Assembly (NCBI GenBank): GCA_024692105.1
Contig: JAILMZ010000008.1
Span: 43,421 to 107,420 of the forward strand
Reading direction: 5' to 3'
From: Saccharofermentans sp.
GTDB lineage: Bacteria > Bacillota_A > Clostridia > Saccharofermentanales > Saccharofermentanaceae
DNA: 64,000 bases
Position 1 is the first letter of the stretch, and each line of letters opens with the position of its first letter. Positions 1 to 8,471 of this stretch are shown piece after piece. The notes beneath the pieces are model-generated. The model saw only the letters and a list, made by a program, of their open reading frames with translations. It was not told where the DNA came from and searched no databases. A program made the translations under genes and the position numbers.

Positions 1-741
1 AACACGGCCGATTACTTCGGGATACAACAGAGCCGAAGATCCATAGAATTGGGCTTTGTTGGTTATCACATAAACGCATTCTTCTGCCGACATATGCTCA
101 TACTCAGGAAAAAGCTTTGATATGCTCTCTTTGGACCTTCCCGCTCCCATGATCTTCATCATCATCTCTTCGATCCTCATATGAACAAAAGGAAAAAGCA
201 TGCGTGTATTCGTGAGAGCTTTGTCATACAGGAACTCTTCCGTCCAATTCATTGACTGGGCAACATCGTTTGTTATGAGAAATCCCGACACTCCGCAACT
301 GTCACACTTCGTAATCGCACGGTATACAACGCTCAGATCCTCAAAACTCCTGTGAGGACACTTTGACAACAACACCAGATTCTCAAGAGTGTTTACAAGT
401 TGGAACACCACCTTGTTCTGGTAGTCTTCGAATTTGGTCTCAAACAGTTCCTCCGGCAGATACTTGGCAGACTGCTCCAGGTATACTGCCTGTTTCTGCA
501 TCATGTTCTCGAAGTTTCCTGTCTCAAGATACTGTTCGTATAACCTCTCGAGATAGAAAGTCGGCATTATCATACCTTTCTTGCTCTTGTCCTTTTTCTT
601 AGGTACGATAACGACCCCCGTAAGCATCTTATTTACCTTGGGGATCTCATGGATCTTCACTTCGCAATCCTTGTACTTGGCTGGAAGATAATCCAGAAAC
701 TCATTTAAGACTCTGTCCTTAAACTCAGTGTAGCTCAGCAT
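1..741 (-). CDS. DUF5688 family protein, C-terminus cut off by the window edge
   Basis: This reading frame is open from an ATG at 741 to base 1, giving 247 codons without a stop, so the C-terminus lies outside the window. A GGAGG sits about ten bases upstream of the start. The N-terminal half has the pattern I associate with DUF5688: a YTEFKDRVL start, then VVFQLVNTLENLVLLSKCPHRSF, here given as VFQLVNTLENLVLL near residue 115, followed by a DLSVVYRAI segment and MLFPFVHMRIEEMM. DUF5688 proteins are cytosolic, of unknown function and often multicopy in Lachnospiraceae-type Clostridia. A promoter and a terminator-like hairpin lie directly upstream, so expression may be attenuated. No function is proposed. 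Confidence 0.7.
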   Translation of the reverse strand, partial: MLSYTEFKDRVLNEFLDYLPAKYKDCEVKIHEIPKVNKMLTGVVIVPKKKDKSKKGMIMPTFYLERLYEQYLETGNFENMMQKQAVYLEQSAKYLPEELFETKFEDYQNKVVFQLVNTLENLVLLSKCPHRSFEDLSVVYRAITKCDSCGVSGFLITNDVAQSMNWTEEFLYDKALTNTRMLFPFVHMRIEEMMMKIMGAGRSKESISKLFPEYEHMSAEECVYVITNKAQFYGSSALLYPEVIGRV

Positions 742-770
742 TTTCTTGTGCCTCCTTATATGAAAATTCG

Positions 771-802
771 CAACAAAAAACGCACCGGTCATTTCCGGTG
801 CG
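771..802 (-). terminator. Intrinsic terminator or attenuator in the leader of the DUF5688 gene
   Basis: CGCACCGG and CCGGTGCG form a perfect 8-bp stem around a six-base loop (781-802). On the minus strand it is followed by TTTTTTGTTG. It lies only about 30 bases before the DUF5688 start and about 15 bases after the predicted transcription start, which suits leader attenuation or a short terminated RNA rather than a simple gene end. Confidence 0.65.
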
Positions 803-823
803 TCTATTCATTACATCAGTTTA

Positions 824-852
824 ATCATATTGGCATGTACGGTCTCATTCAA
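824..852 (-). promoter_or_regulatory. Sigma-A-type promoter upstream of the DUF5688 gene
   Basis: On the minus strand a TTGAAT box (847-852) and a TATGAT box (824-829) are separated by exactly 17 bases. Transcription would start near 817 and run straight into the hairpin at 781-802, then into the DUF5688 gene. Confidence 0.55.
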
Positions 853-880
853 CACGCCAAAGTCTCAAAATAAGGGGGTA

Positions 881-910
881 AAAAACAAAATTCCAAAGGC
901 CGAAAAGCCT
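881..910 (-). terminator. Probable weak terminator after thiN
   Basis: Just past the thiN stop, the minus strand reads AGGC, a six-base loop, GCCT, and then AATTTTGTTTTTT. The stem is short (4 bp, extendable with mismatches) but the position and the U-rich tail fit the end of the def-to-thiN operon. Confidence 0.4.
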
Positions 911-932
911 CAGGATGCAGCAGGCACAAGCC

Positions 933-1586
933 TTAGACCTTTTTCGTTACGATAACGGCAAGGCGTCCCGATTCCATCGATATGGAGAATTCGTCGCTGC
1001 TTTGTTCTGGCTCGTTGCAGAAAGAAAAAGTCTTGCCGGCAGTAAGGTCGATTCGTTCAAGCCCGTAATACAGCCCCGTAGTGCTTACGCCGGCTGCTGC
1101 TACATCAAAACTCAGCGGGACCAGTGATACCGCAAGTCCGGACCTGCCCGTTATATCCACGGTTATGCTGTCATTGCCGTCCATCAGGTAAACACTTGTG
1201 AATCCGTCCGTAAGGACTATCCTCTCATGCAATGATGCAAAGCTTGAAGCAATCTGGATATTTCCGATAACATGGTCGAGCCTTCCGCCGCCGTCCAACG
1301 GACACACAATGGTGATGCAAGAACCCTCCGGAATACTCCTTAAAGCAATCTCGGTATCGGTCCAGTCTTTCTCGACAGGATACTTCTCGACGGGAATGTG
1401 ATTTGCATCTATATAGGCCAGACCGTCTTCTGATATGGAATCGAGATCACCGACGACTTTTTGAGGGATGATCCCGAGTCTTGCGGCAATATCCGTACCG
1501 CCGTCAGCACAGATCACCGTGCCGTCTTCAAACATTTCGGGAGATATACCGCCTATGGGACCGCCTGTGATTATGTAGTAATGCAT
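933..1586 (-). CDS. thiN: Thiamine pyrophosphokinase
   Basis: The product converts thiamine plus ATP into thiamine diphosphate in the cytosol. The 217-residue length is normal for the family. Visible signatures are the N-terminal ADGGTDIAARLGI and VGDLDSIS nucleotide-binding motifs, KDWTDTEIAL and GGGRLDHVIGNI. I chose the ATG at 1586 (MHYYIITGG), which has GGAG eight bases upstream; a TTG six codons earlier is also open. The start lies inside the end of rpe (16-base overlap), so the two are probably translationally coupled. It is the last gene of the operon, an arrangement common in Bacillota (prpC-prkC-rsgA-rpe-thiN). Confidence 0.9.
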   Translation of the reverse strand: MHYYIITGGPIGGISPEMFEDGTVICADGGTDIAARLGIIPQKVVGDLDSISEDGLAYIDANHIPVEKYPVEKDWTDTEIALRSIPEGSCITIVCPLDGGGRLDHVIGNIQIASSFASLHERIVLTDGFTSVYLMDGNDSITVDITGRSGLAVSLVPLSFDVAAAGVSTTGLYYGLERIDLTAGKTFSFCNEPEQSSDEFSISMESGRLAVIVTKKV

Positions 1587-2230
1587 TCTCCAAGCTCCGT
1601 GCAAGCCCTGGCAGGATCCTCGTGTCCGAAAACTGCGCTTCCGGTAACGAACATCCTTGCACCTGCGTCATATACTGTCTTGATGGTATCAGCATTGATA
1701 CCGCCGTCGACAGAGAGCCATGCGGAAGATCCGCTCTCATCTATAGCCTTGCGAACTGCAGCGATCCTGTCCAAAGACTCAGGCATGAAGTCCTGTCCGC
1801 CGAAGCCGGGCCTTACTGTCATGACGAGCAGAAGTTCGCACTTATCGGCAAAGGGAATTATCTTCTCGATCGGGGTATCGGGATGGATGGCAACACCTGC
1901 TTCGCAGCCCAGAGCGTGGATCTTATCGATCAGGCCCAACGGGTCATCAGAGCATTCAATGTGGAAAGTAATAATGTCGGAACCCGCCTCGGCAAATGCC
2001 TCAATGTATTTCTCCGGATTCGTGATCATAAGATGCGTATAGAACTTGAGATCAGTATACTTACGGATCGACTTTATGACGGGAAGTCCGAACGAGATAT
2101 TATCAACATAGTGGCCGTCCATAACGTCGAAATGCAGATACTTCACACTGCCTTCCACCGCATTGATATCTCTCATCAAATATCCGAAATCCGCCGCCAA
2201 AAGCGACGGTGCCAACTCATAATCCGCCAT
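1571..2230 (-). CDS. rpe: Ribulose-phosphate 3-epimerase
   Basis: Interconverts ribulose 5-phosphate and xylulose 5-phosphate in the pentose phosphate pathway. The 219-residue TIM-barrel shows the family landmarks: SLLAADF at the N-terminus, HFDVMDGHYV with the metal and acid-base residues, MTVRPGFGGQDFM over the phosphate, and a late VDGGI. The ATG overlaps the rsgA stop by one base (TGATG), indicating coupling. It is full length with no anomaly. Confidence 0.95.
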   Translation of the reverse strand: MADYELAPSLLAADFGYLMRDINAVEGSVKYLHFDVMDGHYVDNISFGLPVIKSIRKYTDLKFYTHLMITNPEKYIEAFAEAGSDIITFHIECSDDPLGLIDKIHALGCEAGVAIHPDTPIEKIIPFADKCELLLVMTVRPGFGGQDFMPESLDRIAAVRKAIDESGSSAWLSVDGGINADTIKTVYDAGARMFVTGSAVFGHEDPARACTELGECITT

Positions 2231-3147
2231 CAGGCTTTCCTCCGCTTGTAATTGTTACGTTCATTATATAACTCTTCGCTGAACTCGCGGTATCGATTAT
2301 ACCGCTCTTCGCTGATCTGTCCCATAGAAAGTGCATCCCTTACGACACAACCTTCTTCCTTGATGTGTCTGCAGTCGTCGTACTTACACTTGCCGGCAAA
2401 CTTGTATATCTCCGGATATCCCGCAGGGACTTCCCTGTAACCGATACCCAATTGCAGCAGAGACAGAGAAGTAAAACCGGGAGTATCCGTAATAAACCCG
2501 TCTCCGAAATCTATCAGCTCGACATGCCTTGTCGTATGCCTTCCACGCTTGAGTTTCTTGGAAATGCTGCCGACTTCCATATGTTCTTTGCCGATTATCC
2601 TGTTGCAGAGAGTGCTCTTGCCGACGCCGGAAGGACCTGCGAAAGCAGCGATCCCGCTGCCTGTAACGGACTCGAGATCTTCTTTGGTTACGGGCGAATC
2701 CTTGGAAGAGACAAATACCTTATAACCGCACTCTGAATACGCATCATAGTATTTTGCCGCCGCTTCCTTACCGAGATCTTCCTTGGTAAAGATAATGAGC
2801 GGTGTTATATCAAGGTTTGCACAGATAATGAGAAGCTTATCAAGGAGCTTGAGATCAGGCTCGGGATCCGTGACCGAGAATGTCAGGATCAGATAATCGA
2901 CATTCGCCACAGGAGGTCTTACAAGGTTGTTCTTCCTCGGAAGGATCTTGGTAATGACATACGGAAGATCCGGATCGCCGGAAGGTTCGATAGTTACCCT
3001 GTCTCCTGCCTGGGGAACGATATTGCCGAGACGGAGACCGCCTCTTATCTGGCAGGCTGCCCTATCCTTGCCGCCGTCGATGCGGACGCTGTATGCGCCG
3101 CCGACTCCCTTGGTAATTACTCCTTGAACAGTTTCAGACACAGGCAC
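2230..3147 (-). CDS. rsgA: Small-subunit ribosome biogenesis GTPase
   Basis: A circularly permuted GTPase that assists late 30S maturation. In order: an OB-fold to about residue 70, the G4 motif FTKEDL, then the P-loop GPSGVGKST, then DTPGF, and a C-terminal zinc-binding segment CKYDDCRHIKEEGC. The 305-residue length is typical. The start is a GTG directly after the prkC TAA, with only weak Shine-Dalgarno pairing, so translation probably depends on coupling to prkC. RsgA homologues are known PrkC substrates in Bacillus, which fits the neighbourhood; that is family knowledge, not visible here. Confidence 0.93.
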   Translation of the reverse strand: MPVSETVQGVITKGVGGAYSVRIDGGKDRAACQIRGGLRLGNIVPQAGDRVTIEPSGDPDLPYVITKILPRKNNLVRPPVANVDYLILTFSVTDPEPDLKLLDKLLIICANLDITPLIIFTKEDLGKEAAAKYYDAYSECGYKVFVSSKDSPVTKEDLESVTGSGIAAFAGPSGVGKSTLCNRIIGKEHMEVGSISKKLKRGRHTTRHVELIDFGDGFITDTPGFTSLSLLQLGIGYREVPAGYPEIYKFAGKCKYDDCRHIKEEGCVVRDALSMGQISEERYNRYREFSEELYNERNNYKRRKA

Positions 3148-5256
3148 TTAAGGAGTCATTCCACCCTCGCCGCCTTCTCCGCCATCACCAGGACCAGGTC
3201 CAGGTCCAGGCTGATTCGGATCCGCAGGTATAGGTGTCGGTGACGGTGTCGGCGTAGGCGTCGGCGTAGGCGTAGGTGTAGGCGTAGGAGCCGCCTTGAA
3301 TACAGCCGTGTACGTCACATCGCCTGCCTGAGCAATGAATGTATAAGTATTCGAGTATGCAACAGTGTTGCCGAATCCGTCAAGCCAGTAATCGAACTCG
3401 TTGCCTTCCGCAGGAGAAGCCGTGAGCGTAACCTGCGTGCCCTGATCGTACTGACCGCCGCCGGTAACGGAACCGTTACCGTTAACATTGACCGTTACGT
3501 TAGCCTGAGGAGGCGTCGGAGTCGGTGTACCGCCATTGTTATAGTCTTCCTGTGTTCCGATATAGAGCAGGATAGTCGAATTCCTTGCAACTGAAGTACC
3601 GGGAACAGGATCTGAATACATGATTATCTTCTGTGAATCAGGCAATACCATGACTTCCGGGCTTCCGGAGAAGCTGTAGTTGATGCTTGCCTCGCCTAAG
3701 ATCTCTGAAGCATCCTCAACGCTCATGCCGGAAACATCAGGAACTATGCTGCTCGTAGGCTCGGTAGCGTATACGATAACGATGGATTCACCGGGAGATA
3801 CCTGTGAACCTGCTTCAGGCTCAGTCCTGATGACAAGACCGGGCTCGATCTCTTCTGAAGTCTCAGATCTGAGCGATACATTGAGACCCAGGTTGGTAAG
3901 TGCAGTATAAGCATCCTGATAGTTCATAGTCGAATAATCAGACAGGATGATCGAATCGGAAGCGGAAGATACCGTCAGCAGGATAACGCTGAGCGAACTG
4001 TCCTTGGCGATCGTAACGCCTTCAGCGATACTCTGTGCGGTTACGATACCGGGTTCCATGGTATCGGATTCTTCGTACTTGATCTCGTATTTGACACCGT
4101 TGGCATCCAATTCCTTGGTGACCTCATCAATTGTCATGCCGACATAATTGCCGACCACATAATCCATGTTCTCAGTAATCGTGGTGTTGTTTTGTACTGC
4201 ATTGATTACGAGAGAACCTAGAGCAACAAGAACACCGATGATGGCAACAATGATTAGTATAAGGATGATGTTGTCGCGAAGTCTTGAAAGTCTTCTTGAT
4301 TCAGCGCTCTTCTCGATCTCGCTTATCTTGTCGTAACTGGGTTCCTGTCTGAACGAGATGTTGGTCTCTGTAGGCTCTGATACGGGAGTATTGGTGATAA
4401 CACCATAGACACCGTTAGGATCTACCAGGAGCATATCAAGTTCCGTTACCATCTGACGCATAGTCGAATAACGCATCTCGGGAGACTTCTGCATACACTT
4501 GTTGATGATGGCATCAAGACCTGCAGGTATACCCGGCATGATGGAAGAAGCCGTTGGCGGTGTCTCCTGCAGATGCTTAACTGCGATAGCGACATTAGAC
4601 TCGCCGTCAAAAGGAACTCTTCCCGTAACCATCTCAAAAAGGGTTACACCGAGAGAATAGATGTCAGACTGGGGACCGACGTTGCTTCCTCTTGCCTGCT
4701 CGGGAGAGAAATAGTGAACGGAACCCATAGCGCCGCCTGTCATGGTAATGGTCGTGCTTGAAGCGGCACGGGCGATGCCGAAGTCGGTTATTTTCGCGAT
4801 CTTGTCCCTTGTGATAAGGATGTTCTGAGGCTTGATGTCTCTGTGAACGATGCCGTTGGAATGAGCATAATCCAAAGCCATGCCGATCTGAATAACGATA
4901 GGAACAGCATTCTTCCAGTCAAGATGTCCGTTCTGGTTGATAAGGTCCTTAACGGTAATACCGTCAACGAATTCCTGAACTATATAGCGGTATGTGCCTT
5001 CATGACCTACGCCGAAGACTTTTACGATGTTGTTCTGCTTGAGTGAAGATACGGCCTTGGCCTCTGTATCGAATCTTCTGATAAAGTCTTCGTCCGAAGA
5101 GAACTCAGGCTTAAGTATCTTTACGGCAACATTGCTGCCTGTCTCCATATCTACTCCGAGGTAGACATTTGCCATACCGCCGCTTCCGATGAGGCGGACG
5201 ATCCTGTATTTATTCGCAAATACCATGCCCTCGGGGCCGTGCATCTGGTTTGCCAT
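3148..5256 (-). CDS. prkC: PASTA-type Ser/Thr protein kinase with an extra C-terminal repeat domain
   Basis: A membrane kinase that senses muropeptides or lipid II and phosphorylates cell-wall and translation targets. The cytoplasmic kinase domain has the glycine loop GSGGMANVYLG (from residue 25), Lys46, HRDIKPQN with Asp140, and DFG at 158-160. One membrane helix spans about 329-352. Three PASTA-like repeats follow (about 365-430, 434-498, 501-568). Unusually, the extracellular part continues with a domain resembling a divergent InlB B-repeat (about 584-655: VNGNGSVTGGG, FDYWLDGFGN, YTFIAQAGDVTYTAVF) and a Thr-Pro, then Gly/Pro-rich tail to residue 702. It starts at an ATG 18 bases after prpC. 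The kinase assignment is firm; the repeat domain name is from pattern only. Confidence 0.93.
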   Translation of the reverse strand: MANQMHGPEGMVFANKYRIVRLIGSGGMANVYLGVDMETGSNVAVKILKPEFSSDEDFIRRFDTEAKAVSSLKQNNIVKVFGVGHEGTYRYIVQEFVDGITVKDLINQNGHLDWKNAVPIVIQIGMALDYAHSNGIVHRDIKPQNILITRDKIAKITDFGIARAASSTTITMTGGAMGSVHYFSPEQARGSNVGPQSDIYSLGVTLFEMVTGRVPFDGESNVAIAVKHLQETPPTASSIMPGIPAGLDAIINKCMQKSPEMRYSTMRQMVTELDMLLVDPNGVYGVITNTPVSEPTETNISFRQEPSYDKISEIEKSAESRRLSRLRDNIILILIIVAIIGVLVALGSLVINAVQNNTTITENMDYVVGNYVGMTIDEVTKELDANGVKYEIKYEESDTMEPGIVTAQSIAEGVTIAKDSSLSVILLTVSSASDSIILSDYSTMNYQDAYTALTNLGLNVSLRSETSEEIEPGLVIRTEPEAGSQVSPGESIVIVYATEPTSSIVPDVSGMSVEDASEILGEASINYSFSGSPEVMVLPDSQKIIMYSDPVPGTSVARNSTILLYIGTQEDYNNGGTPTPTPPQANVTVNVNGNGSVTGGGQYDQGTQVTLTASPAEGNEFDYWLDGFGNTVAYSNTYTFIAQAGDVTYTAVFKAAPTPTPTPTPTPTPTPSPTPIPADPNQPGPGPGPGDGGEGGEGGMTP

Positions 5257-5274
5257 CTTATCCTAACTCCCGCT

Positions 5275-6012
5275 TTATACTTTAAGACTTGTGTTTCCTA
5301 TCAAAACAGTCATATTGTCGGAGCTCCTGTTGGAACACGCTGAGTCGATCAGTTTTTGACAGACCGATTCGAGACTCGTTCTGTCGCGCAATCCGGCAGC
5401 CCAATCCTCTTTGTTAAGGAAGGCATAAAGCCCGTCCGAACACAGGACCAACAAATCGCCATAAATTATATTATAACTATAAATGTCAGGATTTAAAAAT
5501 TGATTTTCTCCAACAACTTTGACCAGACGGTTACGGCCGGGATGTACTTTTGCTTCCTCGCCGGTAATGCTTCCCTCCCTTACAAGCTCTGCAGCCTTAT
5601 TGTGGTCTTCCGTAAGCCTTCTGACCTCTTTGCCGTGGCAGAGATAGCACCTGGTATCGCCGATATGGCCGATAGTAAGCTTCTGGCCCTTAACGAGCGC
5701 TATGGTAAGCGTCGTGCACATGCCTATCCGCTCTCTATGCTCGGCACAATCGAGCAGGATGCGCACATTCACCTTATTGAACACTGTATTCAGGATCTTT
5801 CCGAGGTCTTCATCTGATGCACCGGGAAGCTTCTCAGCTAATTCTTCCAGAGCAGTCCTCACTGCCAGATAACTTGCAACCTCACCGCAGACCTCGCCTC
5901 CCAGACCGTCAGCAACAGCCATGCACATATATTCACCTATCTGCTCGTATGCGAAATTGTCTTCGTTCTTCTCCCTTACCGGGCCTTTGTCAGACATTCC
6001 GAAGCAGATCAT
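5275..6012 (-). CDS. prpC: PP2C-type Ser/Thr phosphatase partner of PrkC
   Basis: Reverses PrkC phosphorylation in the cytosol. The 245-residue PPM-fold protein has its metal-binding motifs: GPVREKNEDNF near the N-terminus, VADGLGG, GHIGDTRCYL, LTEDHN, LCSDGLY and SSDNMTVLI at the end. Its ATG overlaps the rlmN stop by four bases (ATGA) and prkC follows, the usual pairing for the kinase and phosphatase. No signal peptide or membrane segment is seen. Confidence 0.95.
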   Translation of the reverse strand: MICFGMSDKGPVREKNEDNFAYEQIGEYMCMAVADGLGGEVCGEVASYLAVRTALEELAEKLPGASDEDLGKILNTVFNKVNVRILLDCAEHRERIGMCTTLTIALVKGQKLTIGHIGDTRCYLCHGKEVRRLTEDHNKAAELVREGSITGEEAKVHPGRNRLVKVVGENQFLNPDIYSYNIIYGDLLVLCSDGLYAFLNKEDWAAGLRDRTSLESVCQKLIDSACSNRSSDNMTVLIGNTSLKV

Positions 6013-7046
6013 GACTTGCTCTCCTCCACGCTTCTTCTGAGCTGACCGCAGGCAGCCATTATGTCCGTGCCCATCTCACGTCTGAGAGTCGCATTAACAC
6101 CAAGCGATTCAAGAGTCTGCTGGAACTTTCTGACATGATCCTTGGAGCTTCTCCTGTAATCGCTTCCGGGGAACTCGTTAGCGGCAATGAGATTGACATT
6201 GCAAAGCATGCCGGAGATAAGCTTGGCCAAAGCCTTCGCATGTGCCTCCGAATCGTTCTTACCGGCAAAAAGGCTGTACTCAAACGTGATCCTTCTGTGT
6301 GTGGTTTCCGTATATCTCCTGCATGCTGCGATGAGATCGGGAAGAGCGTACTTACGCGCAATCGGCATGAGTTCTTTCCTGAGCGCATCATCCGGAGCAT
6401 GAAGGGAGATCGCCAGGTTGACCTGAAGATTCATAAAAGTAAACTCGTCTATCTTATCTATAAGACCGCAAGTCGATATCGTGATGTGCCTGGCACCGAG
6501 GTTCAATCCTTCGCTGTCTGTCGCAAGATTTACGAACCCCATCGTATTCTCGAAATTATCAAAAGGCTCGCCTATGCCCATAACAACAACGCTGTGTATA
6601 CGCTCTCCGATATGTCTCTGAGACAAGATGACCTGCGCCAGCATCTCACCTGATGTAAGGGATCTGCCAAACCCAAGCTTTGCAGATGCGCAGAATGTGC
6701 ATCCCATCTTGCAGCCTGCCTGAGACGAGATGCAGATCGAAGGCCCTATCTTATAGCGCATGATGACTGTCTCAATAACATTGCCGTCATAGAGCCTGTA
6801 TACAAGCTTGACCGTACCGTCTATCTGCGAGACGAACTCATTGATGACGGTCATGCCCTTGAAGATAAAGTCCTCTTCAAGCTTTGCTCTTAAGTCCTTG
6901 GGTATATTGGTCATCTCTTCTGTGTCGATGACGCCTGATGACAGCCACTTGTATATCTGCTTAGCCCTGAAAGAAGGAACGTGCTGCTCATCGCACCACG
7001 CCTTTAATTCTTCCTGTGTAAGATCCAGACAAAACTTCTCTGCCAC
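6009..7046 (-). CDS. rlmN: Dual-specificity 23S rRNA A2503 / tRNA A37 C2-methyltransferase
   Basis: A radical-SAM enzyme that methylates adenine C2 in 23S rRNA and some tRNAs. The cluster motif CKMGCTFCASA is present, as are the methyl-carrying cysteine region at the C-terminus (MGTDIMAACGQLR) and the GIGEPFDNFEN segment. The 345-residue length is standard. The start is GTG, immediately after the rsmB stop, with AAGGA about nine bases upstream. It belongs to RlmN rather than Cfr by context (rsmB upstream, housekeeping operon), but motif reading alone cannot fully separate the two. Confidence 0.93.
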   Translation of the reverse strand: MAEKFCLDLTQEELKAWCDEQHVPSFRAKQIYKWLSSGVIDTEEMTNIPKDLRAKLEEDFIFKGMTVINEFVSQIDGTVKLVYRLYDGNVIETVIMRYKIGPSICISSQAGCKMGCTFCASAKLGFGRSLTSGEMLAQVILSQRHIGERIHSVVVMGIGEPFDNFENTMGFVNLATDSEGLNLGARHITISTCGLIDKIDEFTFMNLQVNLAISLHAPDDALRKELMPIARKYALPDLIAACRRYTETTHRRITFEYSLFAGKNDSEAHAKALAKLISGMLCNVNLIAANEFPGSDYRRSSKDHVRKFQQTLESLGVNATLRREMGTDIMAACGQLRRSVEESKS

Positions 7047-8462
7047 TTAATCCTTATCCTTCTTATCTCTTTCCATCCTGCAGATGAAGAAACCTTCACA
7101 TCCGTCAGTATCAGGGAACAGGGTTATCCTTCCTTCAGACAGTTCTTCATCCCTTCTCTCATCTATCGCGAGGCCTGACGGCAGATATGACTTTATCGGA
7201 ACAGTATGGAAGTTCTTGTGCTTTTCAAGGAAACTGTCCACCTGCTCCCCATTCTCGTCGCTGTTGAGCGTGCATGTGCAGTATACGAGCGTTCCGCCCG
7301 GGCGCACCATTTTCGAGGCATGCTCAAGGATATCCGCCTGAACGGATAACAGTGATTCTATGTCGTCGTAAGTGATCTTCTGTCTGATGTCAGGCTTCTT
7401 GCCTATAAGGCCGAGACCGCTGCATGGAACGTCACAGAGAACCAGGTCGTATGTCTTGCGGGATTCCTTGTCTTTTGAGATCTTGGACGCGTCCATGCAC
7501 CTGACGGTAACACAATCAAGTCCGAGCCTTTCGCAGTTCTCCTTGATGAGTTCCGTACGGGATTCGTTGATATCGAGAGCAGTGATCTCGCAGTTGCCTC
7601 CGCAGAGTTCCGCCATATGCGTCGTCTTTCCTCCGGGAGCAGCGCAGCAGTCAAGTATCTTATCGCCTTCCTGAGGATCAGCGATAACGGAAGCGAGCAT
7701 GGCAGCCTCACCCTGGATAAAAGCACCGTACTTGGTGAAAGCATCAGTCTGCTCGATACCCCTGACGCCGCCGTCTATCGCGACACAGTTCGGCATGAAG
7801 TTTCCGTGGACCGCACCGAAACCGTCCTTTGCAAGGCTCTCGATAAGATCATCCTGAGAGATCTTACCGGGATTGAACCTGACCTTGGTCTTAATGGGAT
7901 CGAGGAACGCCATGCCTATCTCAAACGCTCTCTGCTTTCCGAAATCCTTCTTCAGCACGCCGTATATCTCAGGCTTGAGCGATACTCTGATGCCCGGTTT
8001 GTACTGATCCAGGTATTTCTTGGCTTCGGGCGCCTTGCAGTATTTGCGCAGGACAGCATTAACATAGCCTGATGCCTTGCCGTTATATTTCTTGGCAATC
8101 TCAACCGCGGAATCACATACAGCGTAGTCGGGAATATCATTGCCGAACTGCAGCTGCCATACGGACATCCTGATGATAGTCCTTGATACCGGATCCATCT
8201 CTTCAGGTGCTTCCTTGGTGATGTGCCTTACGAGAAAATCAATTGCAAAAGAGTATGTAAGCGTTCCGTAGAGCATGGCTCTTACAAAACTGAGATTCTT
8301 ACCCAGATTGGAAGCGATCTTGTCCGCTTTTTTGATGACCAGATTGGAAAAGGCGCCTTCCTCATACACCTGATACAGCATCAGGAAACAGAGTTCTCTC
8401 TCGTTTCCGTTTTCGATGAGATTGGTTATCTCCTTCTTCTTATATCTGACTTCACTGCTCAT
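7047..8462 (-). CDS. rsmB: 16S rRNA C967 C5-methyltransferase
   Basis: Methylates cytosine 967 of 16S rRNA. The first ~150 residues form the NusB-like RNA-binding domain. The methyltransferase domain has the SAM motif DCCAAPGGKTTHMAEL, the CDVPCSGLGLIGKKPDIR segment and the nucleophile motif CTCTLNSDENG. It is 471 residues long. The ATG at 8462 has AGGA seven bases upstream. It follows fmt by nine bases; def-fmt-rsmB is a classic bacterial order. Confidence 0.94.
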   Translation of the reverse strand: MSSEVRYKKKEITNLIENGNERELCFLMLYQVYEEGAFSNLVIKKADKIASNLGKNLSFVRAMLYGTLTYSFAIDFLVRHITKEAPEEMDPVSRTIIRMSVWQLQFGNDIPDYAVCDSAVEIAKKYNGKASGYVNAVLRKYCKAPEAKKYLDQYKPGIRVSLKPEIYGVLKKDFGKQRAFEIGMAFLDPIKTKVRFNPGKISQDDLIESLAKDGFGAVHGNFMPNCVAIDGGVRGIEQTDAFTKYGAFIQGEAAMLASVIADPQEGDKILDCCAAPGGKTTHMAELCGGNCEITALDINESRTELIKENCERLGLDCVTVRCMDASKISKDKESRKTYDLVLCDVPCSGLGLIGKKPDIRQKITYDDIESLLSVQADILEHASKMVRPGGTLVYCTCTLNSDENGEQVDSFLEKHKNFHTVPIKSYLPSGLAIDERRDEELSEGRITLFPDTDGCEGFFICRMERDKKDKD

Positions 8463-8471
8463 ATGGGTTCC

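Noticed and set aside
1461..2251. Two plus-strand open frames of about 200 codons opposite rpe and thiN
   Set aside because: They overlap each other and two conserved genes, and their translations look random in composition.
3225..3291. A possible CRISPR-like or minisatellite array
   Set aside because: The near-repeats are six-base units in frame within prkC and encode Thr-Pro; there are no spacers.
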